Positions 35,187 to 47,036 of a stretch of DNA of 64,000 nt are shown in pieces (position 1 is the stretch's first letter; every line of letters begins with the position of its first letter). The DNA comes from Dactylis glomerata (taxonomy: Eukaryota; Streptophyta; Magnoliopsida; Poales; Poaceae), in assembly GCA_007115705.1 (NCBI GenBank), contig QXEO01000334.1, positions 1,769,567 through 1,833,566 of the forward strand. The letters run 5' to 3'. Below the pieces are notes generated by a model. It had not been told where the DNA came from and did not search any database. It worked only from the letters and a program-made list of their open reading frames with translations. The translations under genes and the position numbers were made by a program.

Positions 35187-35816
35187 ATGGCATCCTCAAG
35201 CTCTGCAGGTGGCACCGTGGGTGGTGCTGCCTCCCCTGAAGACCTCCAGCTAGCCACGCCCCTGGCTGCCATGGAGTCGGGCGGCCTTGCCGCCCGGGAG
35301 GCGGCGGAACCTTCCCGTCACCGCGCGGGGAAGGAGCCGATGGAAGATGATAGAACCAAGGAGGAGAAGATGCCCATGCTCGTCAACTTGGCTGAAGCTC
35401 GTGGCCTGGCCAACACCCGCCTCATTGTAGTCGGTGTCTTCCTCTCCACCCTGTTAATCCCCTCTAGGCAACTTGTAAACTATATGAGGAATGTGTGGAG
35501 AATTAGGGGTCCGCTAGAGACATGCCAGCTTGCTGACAAGCGTTTCGTGCTAGAGTTCTCCAAGGAGGGAGACTTCGAGCACGTGACGAAGGGAGGTCCA
35601 TGGAGGTACCAGAAGGATGTTGTACTCATCCAGAAGCTTGAAGATGGAGAGGACCCTGAGGCCGTGCGCTTCGAACTGATGCCAATCTGGCTGCAGTTCA
35701 AGGGAATCCCCTTCTATCTCCTGTCCAAGCAACTCGCACGTAACCTGGCTGATAGGCTAGGAAAAAGAATCACTACCTTATTGTGTGAAAAGTCTTACAA
35801 GGAAGTACCTAATTAA
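35187..35816 (+). CDS. Truncated DUF4283-domain protein (LINE ORF1-like or host zinc-knuckle family), 209 aa
   Basis: An intact ATG-to-stop frame. Residues 1-75 are low-complexity. About 80-200 match DUF4283: VGVFLSTLLIPSRQLVNYMRNVWR, DKRFVLEFSKEGDFEHV, KGGPWRYQKDVVLI, and MPIWLQFKGIPFYLLSKQLA. The family normally continues past LGKRIG into a CCHC zinc knuckle. Here the match stops at about residue 198 and the last residues (LCEKSYKEVPN) come from the flanking direct repeat, so the protein is truncated. Such domains occur in LINE ORF1-like proteins and in related plant genes. A TATA box lies upstream, but there is no RT nearby. Function unknown; probably a retro-derived fragment. Confidence 0.65.
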   Translation: MASSSSAGGTVGGAASPEDLQLATPLAAMESGGLAAREAAEPSRHRAGKEPMEDDRTKEEKMPMLVNLAEARGLANTRLIVVGVFLSTLLIPSRQLVNYMRNVWRIRGPLETCQLADKRFVLEFSKEGDFEHVTKGGPWRYQKDVVLIQKLEDGEDPEAVRFELMPIWLQFKGIPFYLLSKQLARNLADRLGKRITTLLCEKSYKEVPN

Positions 35817-35880
35817 TTACATTTGATAGGGATTTAAATACTACCTTATTGTGTTGAATTTGATATTTTAGTTTTGACTG
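35776..35880 (+). repeat. Right copy of the direct repeat flanking the DUF4283 ORF
   Basis: It matches 34795-34940 and overlaps the end of the DUF4283 ORF, supplying its last codons and stop. It lacks the micro-insertion seen in the left copy. Confidence 0.85.
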
Positions 35881-38800
35881 AATTCGGTGAGTAGCTTGTG
35901 ACAAAGGCGACATATCTATAAAGTACAGAAAGTCTGGCAGAATTTGCAAGCCGATTGTGAAATAATACAAAGATCTAAGAAAGAATTAGACATGGCAGCA
36001 AGTATGGCAGAAGGGGAAAGCACACACCTTACGTTGTTAGGCAGCAGCACCACGTTCAAGGCTGAAGAAGGCATGGATTTCACCTCTGCACGTTGCCGAT
36101 GAACATCAACATCTCCATCTGAATACTCCGCTCTCGCCAGCTATTCACGTCCCCACCGCTGCTGCCGGCACAGTAGCTCGTGCGCCGCAGCTATCCTTGC
36201 TCATTATATGCACGCAAGTCAGATCAAGCATCTATCGGATTTTACTAACTGATTTGTATCAAACACTATACATGCTACCAGAAGCCAACGGAAATCATAG
36301 TCTAGTGAAGACCACAACAAAACAACATAAATCAAGATCCAAAGATGAGGGAGATAGGAGGATCGAGGGTTACCTGCTGAATCCATCGGAGAAGAGTTAT
36401 CTTGCGCCATGGCCGGAGATCGATTCAAGTATTCAACCATCGTTGTCCTTCTCTTTCCCTTTGGTGAAGCCACGCCACACTTCTCCTATGGCAGAATCAC
36501 CTAGAACATGAACATCTCCATCTGAATACTCTGCTCCCGCCAGCTATTCACGTCCTAAGTCGCACCGCAACCCGCACGCGCGTGTGTGACAAGTAGCTTG
36601 TATTTATAGAGATGACTTGGTTTGAAATTTGGTGAGGGCCAGGCAAAGTTAGAGCGGGAAGGAGATGAGAAGTTTTCCTCTTGGTTGCCTCCTGGTTCCT
36701 AGTGCCATGGATTAATGACATAGAGAGTGACATAGGGAAAACCAATGCCTCGTTTTCAGTTAAACATTTATTAGATGACTGCATGCTATGAGCTTACTTG
36801 TGGGCGGCTCAATTCTTGGGTGGGCAGTTACCCATCTCTTTTTTCTTGGTCTATGATGCTACGAATTACGGCTCTAATGGTTTAGCACTTTTTAGTTAAA
36901 ACGGCAAGAAAGATCTGCAGACCTTCCAAGCCCAAGCTAAAACTCCAGCGCCCAACGAAAAACCTAGGGCAGGACAGAAACTTATACGCCATTCCAAGCG
37001 AGGCCTAGTGTACTTATACATTGGAATACAAGATTTATACGGACATGCAAAATATTTAATTTCTCCATTATCTTGCCAATTGTTCCAACTGAGAAAAGCA
37101 ACAACAATCTCTAGGTTCAATGGTTTCTTTCTAGCTACTTGTAAACCTTAAAATATATGCATATCATTTTTTAGATTCATTGCTCAGCCACGCCTGTTCA
37201 GCACAAGATTACATGGTTGAAAACACACCGGTTACTAGCCATGCATGTAGGCAGGAACACTAGACGTGATGTTAGAAAACTTTGACAACAATTATGCTAT
37301 TTTCTGGACAGTTTGATACCCCAGATCAATATAATGGATAACAATAGAGGACTTATGTGCAAAAGGCCCAACTCTCATGACATTTCATCATGTATAAAAT
37401 TCAACCCGCTAGTCTACCAAATGCCATTCAGCACCCTGAGAACAAAAGGTGACCAAGTTGTTTGTCTTAACAAAACACACAACAAAATCTAACCGGTAAA
37501 GTAAAATGCTACATGCCATAGATCTCGCACTGGTAAATATCAGCTGAAGATGCTCCATGCAAGACATCGTCGACCCACTACTCTTGCTGGTACCTAACCG
37601 GCTGCAACATCTATGGAACAAATAAACAAAGAAGGTCCGCCCGACCCGAACCGGCGGCCATGGCTCCATCCCTCCCTCCTGGCCACCTCCGCTCAACTTC
37701 TTCCCATCACAAGGGGGCAAGACGGCAAATTTGCTGCAATGCGTACTGCTGCATCATCACGTCATGTTTTATCAATCATGCAGTAAATCTTCCATCAAGT
37801 GTTTCCGGGATGTTGATGCATAGCCTAGCACCTTCTCCTCTTCCTTCTCCTCTTCCAGTTGACTGAAAGCAAGAGAAACTGGTTCAATAAAGATTTATAT
37901 AGCTGAGGTCTCAATGACTCAGATTGTAAGTACTGAATTATACACTCTATGTAAAATATTGACTAATATCTAGCTAAATTGTAGCGCATGTACATAATCA
38001 TGGCCAAATAGAAGATAGATGCGTGAGATATGAAGTTTCTGTTCATATCAAGGCGCATGGTAAATCAGGGCATTAACAAAAACTAAAGCAAAGTCATTCC
38101 TATGATCTGAGTATAAACCGTACTAGGCAATAACATGATCCTTAGATTATGTACCAAAAACAATAACAGTTTCTCTCTGTGCATACTAGTGTATAAACAT
38201 AATTTTCTTTACAGAAGTATTGCAATATACACACTAAAACATCACGGCAACCCAGATGTTATCTAAAACATGGCGAATTCATCCTGATCAGTTCAATAGA
38301 GGAAGCAATCACAAGCACAAGTGGTCAACCTTTGGGACAAACTTGCGATGGACCAGACAAATGTTTCTCAATTTGAAATCACATCTGCAGAATCTGAATA
38401 AAGATAATATTTCACTCTTTAGCCTAATAGATCAACCAGAGCATACAAAATTTCCATGATAATTGGATGCAAATGAAAATGGTAAACACATGGACACTAG
38501 GGATGTGGTAACTTTTGTAAACGAAGGGCCTTAAAAGAAAATAAAAGAAGTTCAAAGAAATAGAGAGTAAGATTAATCGGTTGCCACTAACCATTATAAG
38601 AAATTAAGTAAGGAATGCATGAGATACTATTAAAGATAATCTACTGTTAGAGCATGGAAAGAATACATCAAAACTTAATCAATCAATTAGGTTTTCTTGC
38701 ATAATTATATGCAGCTAAATAAATTTTATCATGGATTAACCACTGGCACAACATACTTTTGACTCTACAACAATACTAAGCAAATTTATATTTAGAAGCA

Positions 38801-38916
38801 ATGTATTCTTGAGCCTATACAGGAAATAAAGAACTGGTGCTTCTAAAAAAACAGAAGTGTGCCATACTGCAACTAATCCATGCGTAGAACAGAATGAGAA
38901 AGAACGGGTGAACATA
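35881..38916. other. Intergenic, no confident gene
   Basis: AT-rich, mostly unique-looking. A 49-bp block with CATCTCCATCTGAATACTC and CCAGCTATTCACGTCC occurs near 36107 and again near 36508. A minus-strand frame near 36470-36380 ends at a plausible donor (CAG|GTAACC) but has no recognisable protein. 37620-37870 gives short frames only. Confidence 0.3.
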
Positions 38917-39115
38917 CCAGCTCCTGCCTAGGGTATCCTCTGCTGCCACGGTGCTCATAGCTCCACCTTTGCCATCTGCATCGTGGGTGTCTTCATTGTC
39001 GTCAGGGTGGCAGCGTGGTGGCTTCCAGGTGACGCAATGCTCCCTAATCCGGAGCAGGCACCAGCATTGCTGGTCGTCTAGCGCCCACCCAGCAGGATCA
39101 CAGTCCAAGTGAGGA
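38917..39115 (-). other. Candidate exon of an unknown minus-strand transcript
   Basis: The minus strand has a good acceptor (CCCTTTGCAG at about 39124-39116) and donor (GAGCTG|GTATGT at 38917), with an open frame through about 199 bp containing DCDPAGWALDDQQCWCLLR and WKPPRCHPDDNED. It matches no family known to me. It might be an exon of a non-coding or lineage-specific gene. No partner exons were established. Confidence 0.25.
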
Positions 39116-42100
39116 GCTGCAAAGGGAAAAACGCCTTGTATGATGTAAATGTTAGCTTAAAAACAAGGGATACTTGTGAACATAAAACAACGGCAGTAGC
39201 AGGTTCTCAGGTAATTTGTCAACTCATTGAACATTTCTTGTCTATGGCAACATCAGCTAGTGAGAAACATATCACCAGGGCATGGAGTAAAAGAATGAAT
39301 TTCTCAAAATTCAGAATATAAAGTGGAGCTGGAATATTTATCCTTTATCTAAGAATCAATTAGCATCATAGTCAAAAACAAAGAATGCATATTGTAGAGA
39401 AGACTGACTACATATCTACTCCTGCAAATCAACAGTTCATGCTAAAGTTCAAGTCTTCGATACAAGCAGAGAATAACCACTAAATGGTGTTTCAACTTCA
39501 CCAAAAAAGAGGGAAAATGTTTTCACCACTAGCTTACTGGCAGTCGAAACAATAGTCCCGCATTTGACTAATTGAACCAGACAACTATATAACTTCCTTG
39601 ACCAAATGAACTAATGAACAGAGAAAAGATCTTTATCACTTACAGCTTAAGTAGTTGATGAACTTTTTAACAGGAAATGTGTGGAAGAAAAAACTGACAA
39701 ACCAAGAGGTTTCAAGGCACTGTACTTAATCATTTTATCAACAATTGGTCCGAACCTCCAATCTGCATTCTGGTGAATCTACGAGAAATGTATTTCTGAG
39801 TGACTTTGTTTCAAATATAATTAGTAAAATGTAAGGACGACAGGCAGAAGAATGTTCAAAAGGTCAATGATAATTAACATGTAGTACTTGCTTGTCGTCA
39901 CCCCAGATTTGATACACAAGTTGCTCGAAATTTTTACAGTCGATCTATAAGATTCTTAAAGCATGTTTAGAGTTTAGAGGACAAGATGAAGCTTCGGTTA
40001 ATGGAACACCAAATCAATGATAAAATATTATTGTCATTAATTCTCACACAAACAGTAAAAGAGCTCTGGCAGGAGTTGTGTTTGCTGCCACCAAGTAAGT
40101 TAACACAGAGCAACAGATGAATAAGGTTTGGGTCAAGCTGAGTTCAAACGCATATGATTTTGAAATAGCCAACGACACTAGGGAGAAAGAAGCAAACGAA
40201 TGTGATATCTATGATACAATAGATTGATTATATCACAAAAGATTGCAAAACTACATAACACAACCATAGGTAAATAGAGTAAAATTTAATGAACAGTGGT
40301 GTTTTCTAATGCAGTGCAATACACATTCCAATATAATTTGGTTAACTTATGACTACCGGTTCCCTCCCAGGAAAGTAGCAATTGCCATACCAAATCAAGC
40401 TTTACCACCAGAAAAACTCACCAAAGTAACTAATGTGTTTATATAAAATCAAGTTGAAGCAACGTAATCTGCTCAACCAGTTGATCTCTACTCCTGTTGC
40501 TGAACCATTAACTCATGTTTGCATCTGTACAACCGAATCATACAGGAGGTACTATTTAGTGCAACTATTAGGAGAACATTGACTAATTCAATACAAAACC
40601 ACTAAATAAGCATAGCAATTCAAAAGTGGCAAAATAAAAGGCTTGTGTGCGTGAACATGAATGCATATTTGCCGCTATATTCTACCAAGAACAAGGGAAG
40701 TAATTTTCATTCCCCATTGAAAGAAGAAAACAAGGTAATAATCAGGTGTGTTGCCCCAGAACAAAGATAGTTTTTTTTTAAATGAAGGCAAAAGCTTTGC
40801 CTCAATCTATTAATTAAGAAGAAGAATGCCCAGCTAATTAGCAGAGAACAGGGCGAAAACCGGTACAACAAACCACAAGAGAACATCACCACGAGCAAGC
40901 AACCTCAAAACAAACAAGCACACACAACCTACAGCCTCGAATAGTGAAATGTATCAAGAGTAGTAAATCTGGAGGTAATACATAATCCCCAAGGAACACT
41001 AGCAGGATAGTTTTCATGGGTTCCATGTCTTCTTAAGCTACAACACATATGCTTCTCTAACAGATATAATCAAGTTTAATCCGATTTGTGGTGCCAAAGT
41101 ATAAATACTTTATCAAGAAAGTAAATATTTAAGTGTAAGATTATTATTGATCCTAAAGTAACAGAATTCCCTTCATTTCTCATCTTATGGAGATGAAACC
41201 CAAAAGAATTTTTGTTGTTGTTCCCAGACTTTGTTTGGTTATGCACACATGCTCACATACACACACTTGTTGTGGTACTGTTGTGACACTAAAAAATCAA
41301 TTGCTTAAGAAGAATCTGGGAACAACACTAACAAATATTCTGGAACCTCCAATAATAAATATAACTTGGACTAATATCTTCCTTCCCTCACTCAAGATAT
41401 GCTCTCCCTCTCATCCAACACACCTCACAACACATATGCAAGCAAGGTATCATTTTTATTCAGAAAACAAATACCTAGGTTGCTGGAAGATGCACAAATC
41501 CAGCTGGAAGATTACTACATAAGAAAGCTGGGTACCAATTACTACATATGAAGCGTAGTCCACCGATTTATTTTTCCTTCTGCCTTCTCTTTTATATCCT
41601 TCACCAGGTGTTGGCTGCTTGCTCTTCCCTCCTTGATTGTTCAGCAGCAACAAGCATATACAGCTATTATTAGTGGATAATACCTACCACAAGAGAAAAA
41701 AATAGATAAAGCGAGGAAGATGTACCTGCAGCGTAGCTGACACCACAAGACACAACTTCATGTTGTACCAGTCCTATATCTGTTTCACATCAGAGCTAAA
41801 CCTGCATGCATTTTGACAACTAATTGTAAGAAAAACCACTTCCTTTTCAGATAACATATAGATTCGTTGCTAGGACTAGGGCTTTATAAGTTACTATATG
41901 CGTATCTTGGTGTTCCGAGACATTACTTTTGTAGAAAGTACTGATGTATAGTTTTCTTTCATTTATATTATTCGTTATGATCAATAAAGGGAATCACCAA
42001 TAAACAAACAAATGTTCAAAGATTGATAAACCATTAACTCTCAACCTTAAGCAAGTGAAACAACCGCCGTCTTAAAAATAAATTGTGTTTTGCCCTTTAA

Positions 42101-42269
42101 TCCTTGGATCTATGTAGCATGAGAGGCGCCGGTGGCGACCTGGCGGCGGCCAGGTGAGAGACGGTGCAAGGGGAGGGTGGCCAGGAGGGGGCGGCTGGGT
42201 GGGGGAATAACGATCTGTGGGGGGTTAGGGTTTTCACTCATGTGGGGGCCTTTTTGTTCCCAGGCAACT
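39116..42269. other. Intergenic AT-rich sequence
   Basis: No recognised gene. Contains the short retroposon tail at 40775-41005. 42120-42240 is a GC-rich patch. A minus-strand frame near 41650-41460 (NNQGGKSKQPTPGEGYKREG) matches nothing known. Confidence 0.3.
40775..41005 (-). mobile_element. Short 5'-truncated LINE-type retroposon
   Basis: GATAGTTTT at 40766-40774 is followed by T and AAATGAAGGCAAAAGCTTTGC, and GATAGTTTT recurs at 41006-41014. The minus strand ends GCAAAGCTTTTGCCTTCATTT plus A run, a common plant LINE tail. The approximately 230-bp insert has no coding content. Confidence 0.6.
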
Positions 42270-42440
42270 AACTTGTCGATCGACTCAAAATCATAGACTT
42301 GTCGTGAATAGTCAACGACTAGTCAACTTGTCGACCGACAACCTCAACTAGTCGAGTCGCTCCAGGTTGTCGACATCAAAGTTGCGACAGGTAGACAAGT
42401 CACGTGACAAGTCGCGACTTGTCGAGCGACTCATAATCCT
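42270..42440. repeat. GTCGAC-rich tract
   Basis: About 170 bp built largely from CTTGTCGA, ACTAGTCGAC and GTCGCGAC-like words in both orientations. ACTTGTCGATCGACTC near 42272 and ACTTGTCGAGCGACTC near 42417 are near-identical. It is self-complementary in many registers and contributes the left edge of the segmental duplication that follows. Confidence 0.6.
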
Positions 42441-43215
42441 TGACTCAATGTTGGGTAAATTCGACTATGTAAAATAAGAGACAGCGCTGAATACTTCTAA
42501 AACAGCTGTTTTGTCACTTGCTTAGACACCACAAACCATTTCTTTGAACAACTAAATTCAGTTCTCAAACTCCAAAAAACCTGCAACTGAGTGAAGTTCC
42601 CTACCACCTGAGACGTTCCACACGAAAAACAACCGATTCTCCTGAATGTCCAACCTAGCCCCAAAGCTGAACTACACAAACCAAACGAAGGTGACATGCA
42701 TATGCAATCATCGCCCTTTACCGTTTAAGCCAGACAACTGATCGATCTGCAACAGCTTCACCACATGATCACCACCCGTATACGAAAACTACGCCCACAC
42801 AGCGGCACTATTTCATCACAATCCGCGCACAAGTACTGACTGACATTTGACACAACTCGTTGTATTGAGGAAAAAAGTAAAGAGAATTGTGTTGAATTGG
42901 ACATGCTGCCCGGCTAGCCATCGATACAAGTTACTTCTGAAGCTAGTTGAACCAACAATCAACTACTGAAGAAATCCATCGGTGAATGTTCAGAGATGCC
43001 AGGGAAAATTATACCTTGGATGTCAATCGACGAGGTCCTGCTGAACTGAGGCGTAGGTGCTGGGCCTTCAGATGCCGCGCTCACGGACGCTTCCTGCCGT
43101 CGAGAGACCCCACGAAGACGCCGGCGGTGCACCAAAGCTAGCGCGCGGCGGTGACCTTGCAGGCGGCCGGTGACCAAGGATCGCGATGAGAGGTCCTTGA
43201 TGCCGTAGATGAGCA
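42441..43215. repeat. Segmental duplication, copy 1
   Basis: From TGACTCAATGTTGGGTAAAT to the exon-like block near 43215 this matches 44941-45705 in the same orientation, with an offset of about 2.49-2.50 kb and many point differences and small indels. It includes one copy of the GC-rich exon-like unit. Confidence 0.88.
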
Positions 43216-43216
43216 A
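42959..43216 (-). pseudogene. GC-rich exon-like unit, copy C
   Basis: A minus-strand open frame contains SLVTGRLQGHRRA and PTPQFSRTSSIDI and ends at a possible donor (ATCCAAG|GTATAA near 43013). It is related to the units at 45497-46071 and 46530-47036 but lacks their 5' part. Product unknown. It is either the remnant of a duplicated first exon or a non-coding transcript. Confidence 0.4.
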
Positions 43217-44663
43217 CCGTGGCGAGGGCCACCTCCATCCCAGCGCTTGTGTACCAGCTTATCCAACGGGAAAATTACCATCAACAAGCTCCAGCAAGCT
43301 CCTCGTGTTCCATTACTAGCAGCAAGCTCTGGCAAGCGCATCCTGCCGGCAAGTCGAGCTCGCGTCCGGCCCCAGCAGCAAGCATCTGGCAAGTGCATCC
43401 TGTCAGCAAGCATCCGCCAAGCACGCGTCCAACCAACAAGCTTCGAAGCATGTGCTCCATGCGCATGACGTATGGCTGAAAAATTATAATGAAGTTTAGT
43501 TTCAAGTTTATACAGCAAAACGAAGTTCAGTTAAGTATAGAAGAAATTGTACTCCATTATAACCAGAAAGTGCAAAAAAACAGTTTAAAACATTGCCACT
43601 GTCCATTTTACTCCTTTCCTTGGTTTAGAATATTCATTTAGACAACTTCTGGAGTGTTAGTGCAAGCCTAACACTGTCAGTTTGGATAGAGAAATGACAG
43701 TAGTTTAGTGATTCTAACAATCATTGTACGCTTGCAGTCTTTAATGGATTTATTCATACAAATTTTGATGAAACTCCATTTTTGTGGTGTTGTAGTTGAT
43801 CCATATGATCATTAAATACCCTCACATAAATCTAATCTACAATTGCAGTAAACAGAGCATCAGTAAAATCATAAACTATGTGAGCACTTTACAATCTTTG
43901 CCATTGGTAGTAAAATGCAGTTAGCACAGATTGAGAGTGCTCAGAACCCAAATAACCCCATCCATCTTGTGATGTGTCCCTGTCAGAACTATATTGGTTA
44001 TTATTTTTTAATGATACATGAAAACTGATTTCAAAGATTGAATTTTTCAGTGACTTGAAATAATAGTGCTAAACTGAAGATAACATTGCCACTAAAATTT
44101 CTTGCAAGTTTCAGTAGTGAGTACTCACAACTCATTTCCACGACTCCATGTCAGGCACTACTCCTCTGAATATATCAAAGAAGTAGAACACATGGGTACA
44201 CAACTGTATTGGCAGATAAAGAGGTGGTTCTTTCTGCAGATAAAGAAGTGGTAGCTGCTGATTACTTGGAACCTACAAGCACCAGGTAACCATCAAATGA
44301 GATAGAGATACACCTCCTCTGTAATGGAATACAATTACAATGACAACTATCACAAATTTACAATAGAAAAACAAAACTGAAGCATGGGAATGGTCACACA
44401 CATGCCAACAGGTGAGAACCTTTCAGAGGCCAATCTGCTCCACTAATCTTTGTGCAAATATATCACCAGTGTTTTGTTTCATTAAAATTTGATTAACAGT
44501 TTATATTAATGTATGTTTCTAGATAAATTTATTTAGCATAAAGTTAAGGAATACAATGACCCAACGGTTTAAACAACTCAAGCAATGAACAGAACTTCAT
44601 TAGCAGGGCACAAGTATATGGCACCGTGATAGACAACATTAGTCTTTAAAACAAATTACTCAC
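43217..44663. other. Sequence between segmental duplicates
   Basis: 43260-43450 is rich in AGCAAGC words (minus strand GCTTGCT). The remainder is AT-rich with no ORF of note. No confident feature. Confidence 0.3.
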
Positions 44664-44751
44664 CTTGTACGCATACTGGTAGTCTCCAACCTGACAGGCC
44701 CGCTGCCATCTCCTCACAAATGGCAGAGTTCAATGCTTCCCGGACGTTCAT
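44664..44751 (-). pseudogene. Damaged exon resembling pyruvate dehydrogenase E1 beta subunit
   Basis: The minus strand has an acceptor (CTTCTTTAG|ATG at 44752) and donor (TACAAG|GTGAGT at 44664). The exon reads MNVREALNSAICEEMAA, very like the TVREALNSALDEEMSA start of the mature mitochondrial PDH E1 beta subunit. Then, after an apparent deletion and in another frame, it reads VGDYQYAYK, like the VGEYQGAYK block. The intervening PSVFLMGEE-like residues are missing. No other exons of the gene were found nearby. PDH E1 beta forms part of the complex that converts pyruvate to acetyl-CoA; this copy cannot do so. Confidence 0.5.
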
Positions 44752-44940
44752 CTAAAGAAGGAATAGAAGAAGAATTGCATAAATTTGCATCTGAAACCAA
44801 AATATATGCAAAGAGGAAGAAGTAACTTCTCCAGAGTCAATACAAACAGAGCATTTTCAGTATTCCACAAGCAAGCGTATTAACAACACGATAAGAGATA
44901 CATATGAGCTTCCCTAGAATCTGCAAACATGAGGAATTAC

Positions 44941-45705
44941 TAACTCAATGTTGGGTAAATGTGACTATGGGAAATAAGAGACAGCATTGAATACTTCTAC
45001 AACAGCTGTTTAGTCACCTGCGTAGACATCACAAACCATTTCTTTGAACAACTAAATTCAGTTCTCGAACTCGAAAAACCCTGCACCAAAGCGAAGTTCC
45101 CTACCACCTGAGACGTTCACACGAAAAACAACAGATTCTCCTGACTAGCCAACCATATCCCCAGAGCTGAGCTACGTAAACCAAACGAAGGTGACATACA
45201 GATGCAACCATCGCCCTCTAAAGTTTAACCCGACAACTGATCGATCTGCAACAGCCTCACCACATGATCACCCGTCTATGAAAACTACACCCACGCAGCA
45301 GCCCGCGCACAAATACTAACTGGCATTTGACACAACTCGTTGTGTACTTGTGTTGAGGAAACAAGTAAAGAGGGCTGTGTTGAATTGGACATGCTGCCCA
45401 GCTAGCCATCGATCCAAGGTACTTCTGAAGCTAGTTGAATCAACAATGAACTACTGAAGAAATCCATCGGCGGATGTTCAGAGATGCCGGGAAAAATTAT
45501 ACTACCTTGATGTTGACCGACGAGGTCCTGCTGAACTGCGGCGTAGGGGCTGAGCATGCAGATGCCGCGCTCATGTCCGCGCCCAGGGGGTCCATGTCAT
45601 CGGGAGACCCCGCGAAGACGCCGGAGCTCGCTCGCAGCGGCGACCTTGCAGGCGGCCGGTGACCAGGGATGGCCATGAGCGGTCGTCGATGCCGTGGACG
45701 AGCAG
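44941..45705. repeat. Segmental duplication, copy 2
   Basis: Partner of 42441-43215. Shared landmarks include AACAACTAAATTCAGTTCTC, GAAGTTCCCTACCACCTGAG, CAACTGATCGATCTGCAAC, and GAGGTCCTGCTGAACTG at the exon-like unit. Confidence 0.88.
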
Positions 45706-46071
45706 CGGATCCCACGGCCGGTAAGACGCCGGCAAGGCCCAACCGGAGGCGAGCCGAACCGCGCGAGATAGGGGCCCATCGTCCTCAACGCCGGCCGGCA
45801 GGCCGCCAGTTGGTAGGGTACGCAAAAATTCGTGATTTAGGGCTGGAGGATGCGGCGGCGGCGAGGGAATGAGCGGATGAGGAGGAGACGGAGCTGTGCC
45901 GGCAGGAAGCGAGGCTGGGTGTGGCCGGAGAGGGCAGGAGCGGCGAGCGGCGGGAGAGAGACTGCGCTTTGTGTGTTTGGGTAGGAGTTGAGATGGGAAA
46001 GGCGTCAACATTGAATTTTGACATTGGGGAGATGGGTCGACAAGGGGTCTGTTGGGACTTGGAAAACACAT
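45497..46071 (-). pseudogene. GC-rich exon-like unit, copy B
   Basis: A minus-strand open frame includes DDGPLSRAVRLASGWALP, SYRPWDPLLVHGIDDRSWP and SLVTGRLQG. Other frames lead to PTPQFSRTSSVNIK and a donor-like AAG|GTAGTA near 45506. The same unit recurs at 46530-47036 and, shortened, at 42959-43216. I do not recognise the family. The repeated good GC-rich frame suggests a duplicated first exon; frames are not consistently maintained. Confidence 0.4.
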
Positions 46072-46529
46072 TAAATTTTGACAGTACTACGTATACGTAT
46101 AGTACTACTCCATTAAAATGTTGTCTCGTTTTCTTCACAAAATTTTAACTTTCGTAGTAGCTGCTGATTCGTACTCTAAGGCCTTTCATAATGCATAGTT
46201 TTTTAGCACGTTTTTATAGGAGTAGTTAAAACTTAAGATACAACTTCTCCAATGCATTGTTTCTTAAGGATTGTCTCTTAATTAATGATTTTGGTCTCAT
46301 GCATGCATATGATTGGTCTAGAAATAATTTTTGCCTATGAACTCGTGCAAGTGTTGTATCTTAGTTAAGCTACAACACCCCTCTCTTTCATTATTTAATA
46401 TAGTGCCACATAAGCAAAGTACCTAGGATACCGCGCTAAGAAACCCCCATTGTGAAAGACCTAAGCCAGAACGAACTGAGATACTGAATGGAAAATATGC
46501 AAGACAAAAAAAAGTGTCGAGGTTGTCGC

Positions 46530-47036
46530 CTATAGATGCCGATGCCGCGCCCAGGGGCTCCCTAACATCGGAATACCCCACGAAGACGCCGGCGGCGTGC
46601 CGCAGGTCGCCGGTGGCGTCCAACTTACAGGCGGCCGGTGACCGGGGATGGCCAGGAGCGGTCGACGATGCTGTGGACGAGCAGCGGATCCCACGGTCGG
46701 TAAATCGACGTCAAGGCACAACTGGAGACGAGCCGAACGGCGCGAGATAGGGGGCCGTCGTCGAAGACGTCGGCCGGCACGGCAGTCGCTAGGGTAAGCG
46801 AAAATTCGAGATTGAGGGCCTGGAGATGCGGCAGCGGCGAGGGAATGAGCTGAGGATGAGGAGACAGAGCGGCGCCAACAGGCAGCCAGGCTGGGTGTGG
46901 CCGGAGGCCCGGAGAGGGGCGGGACCGGCGAGCACGGCGCTGTAGGTGGCTCGGATAGGGGTTGAGGCGTGAACATTGGCTGGAGATGGATCGACGAGGC
47001 GTGAACATTGAATTTTGACTTGGGACTTGGAAACAA
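46530..47036 (-). pseudogene. GC-rich exon-like unit, copy A
   Basis: Minus-strand frames include DDGPLSRAVRLVSSCAL, YRPWDPLLVHSIVDRSWP and SPVTGRL, then a TAA where copy B continues with CAA. Another frame gives GVFVGYSDVREPLGAASAS. Upstream (about 47000-47040) it shares TTGAATTTTGAC with copy B. The stop suggests this copy, at least, is not a functional protein exon in the copy B frame. Confidence 0.4.
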
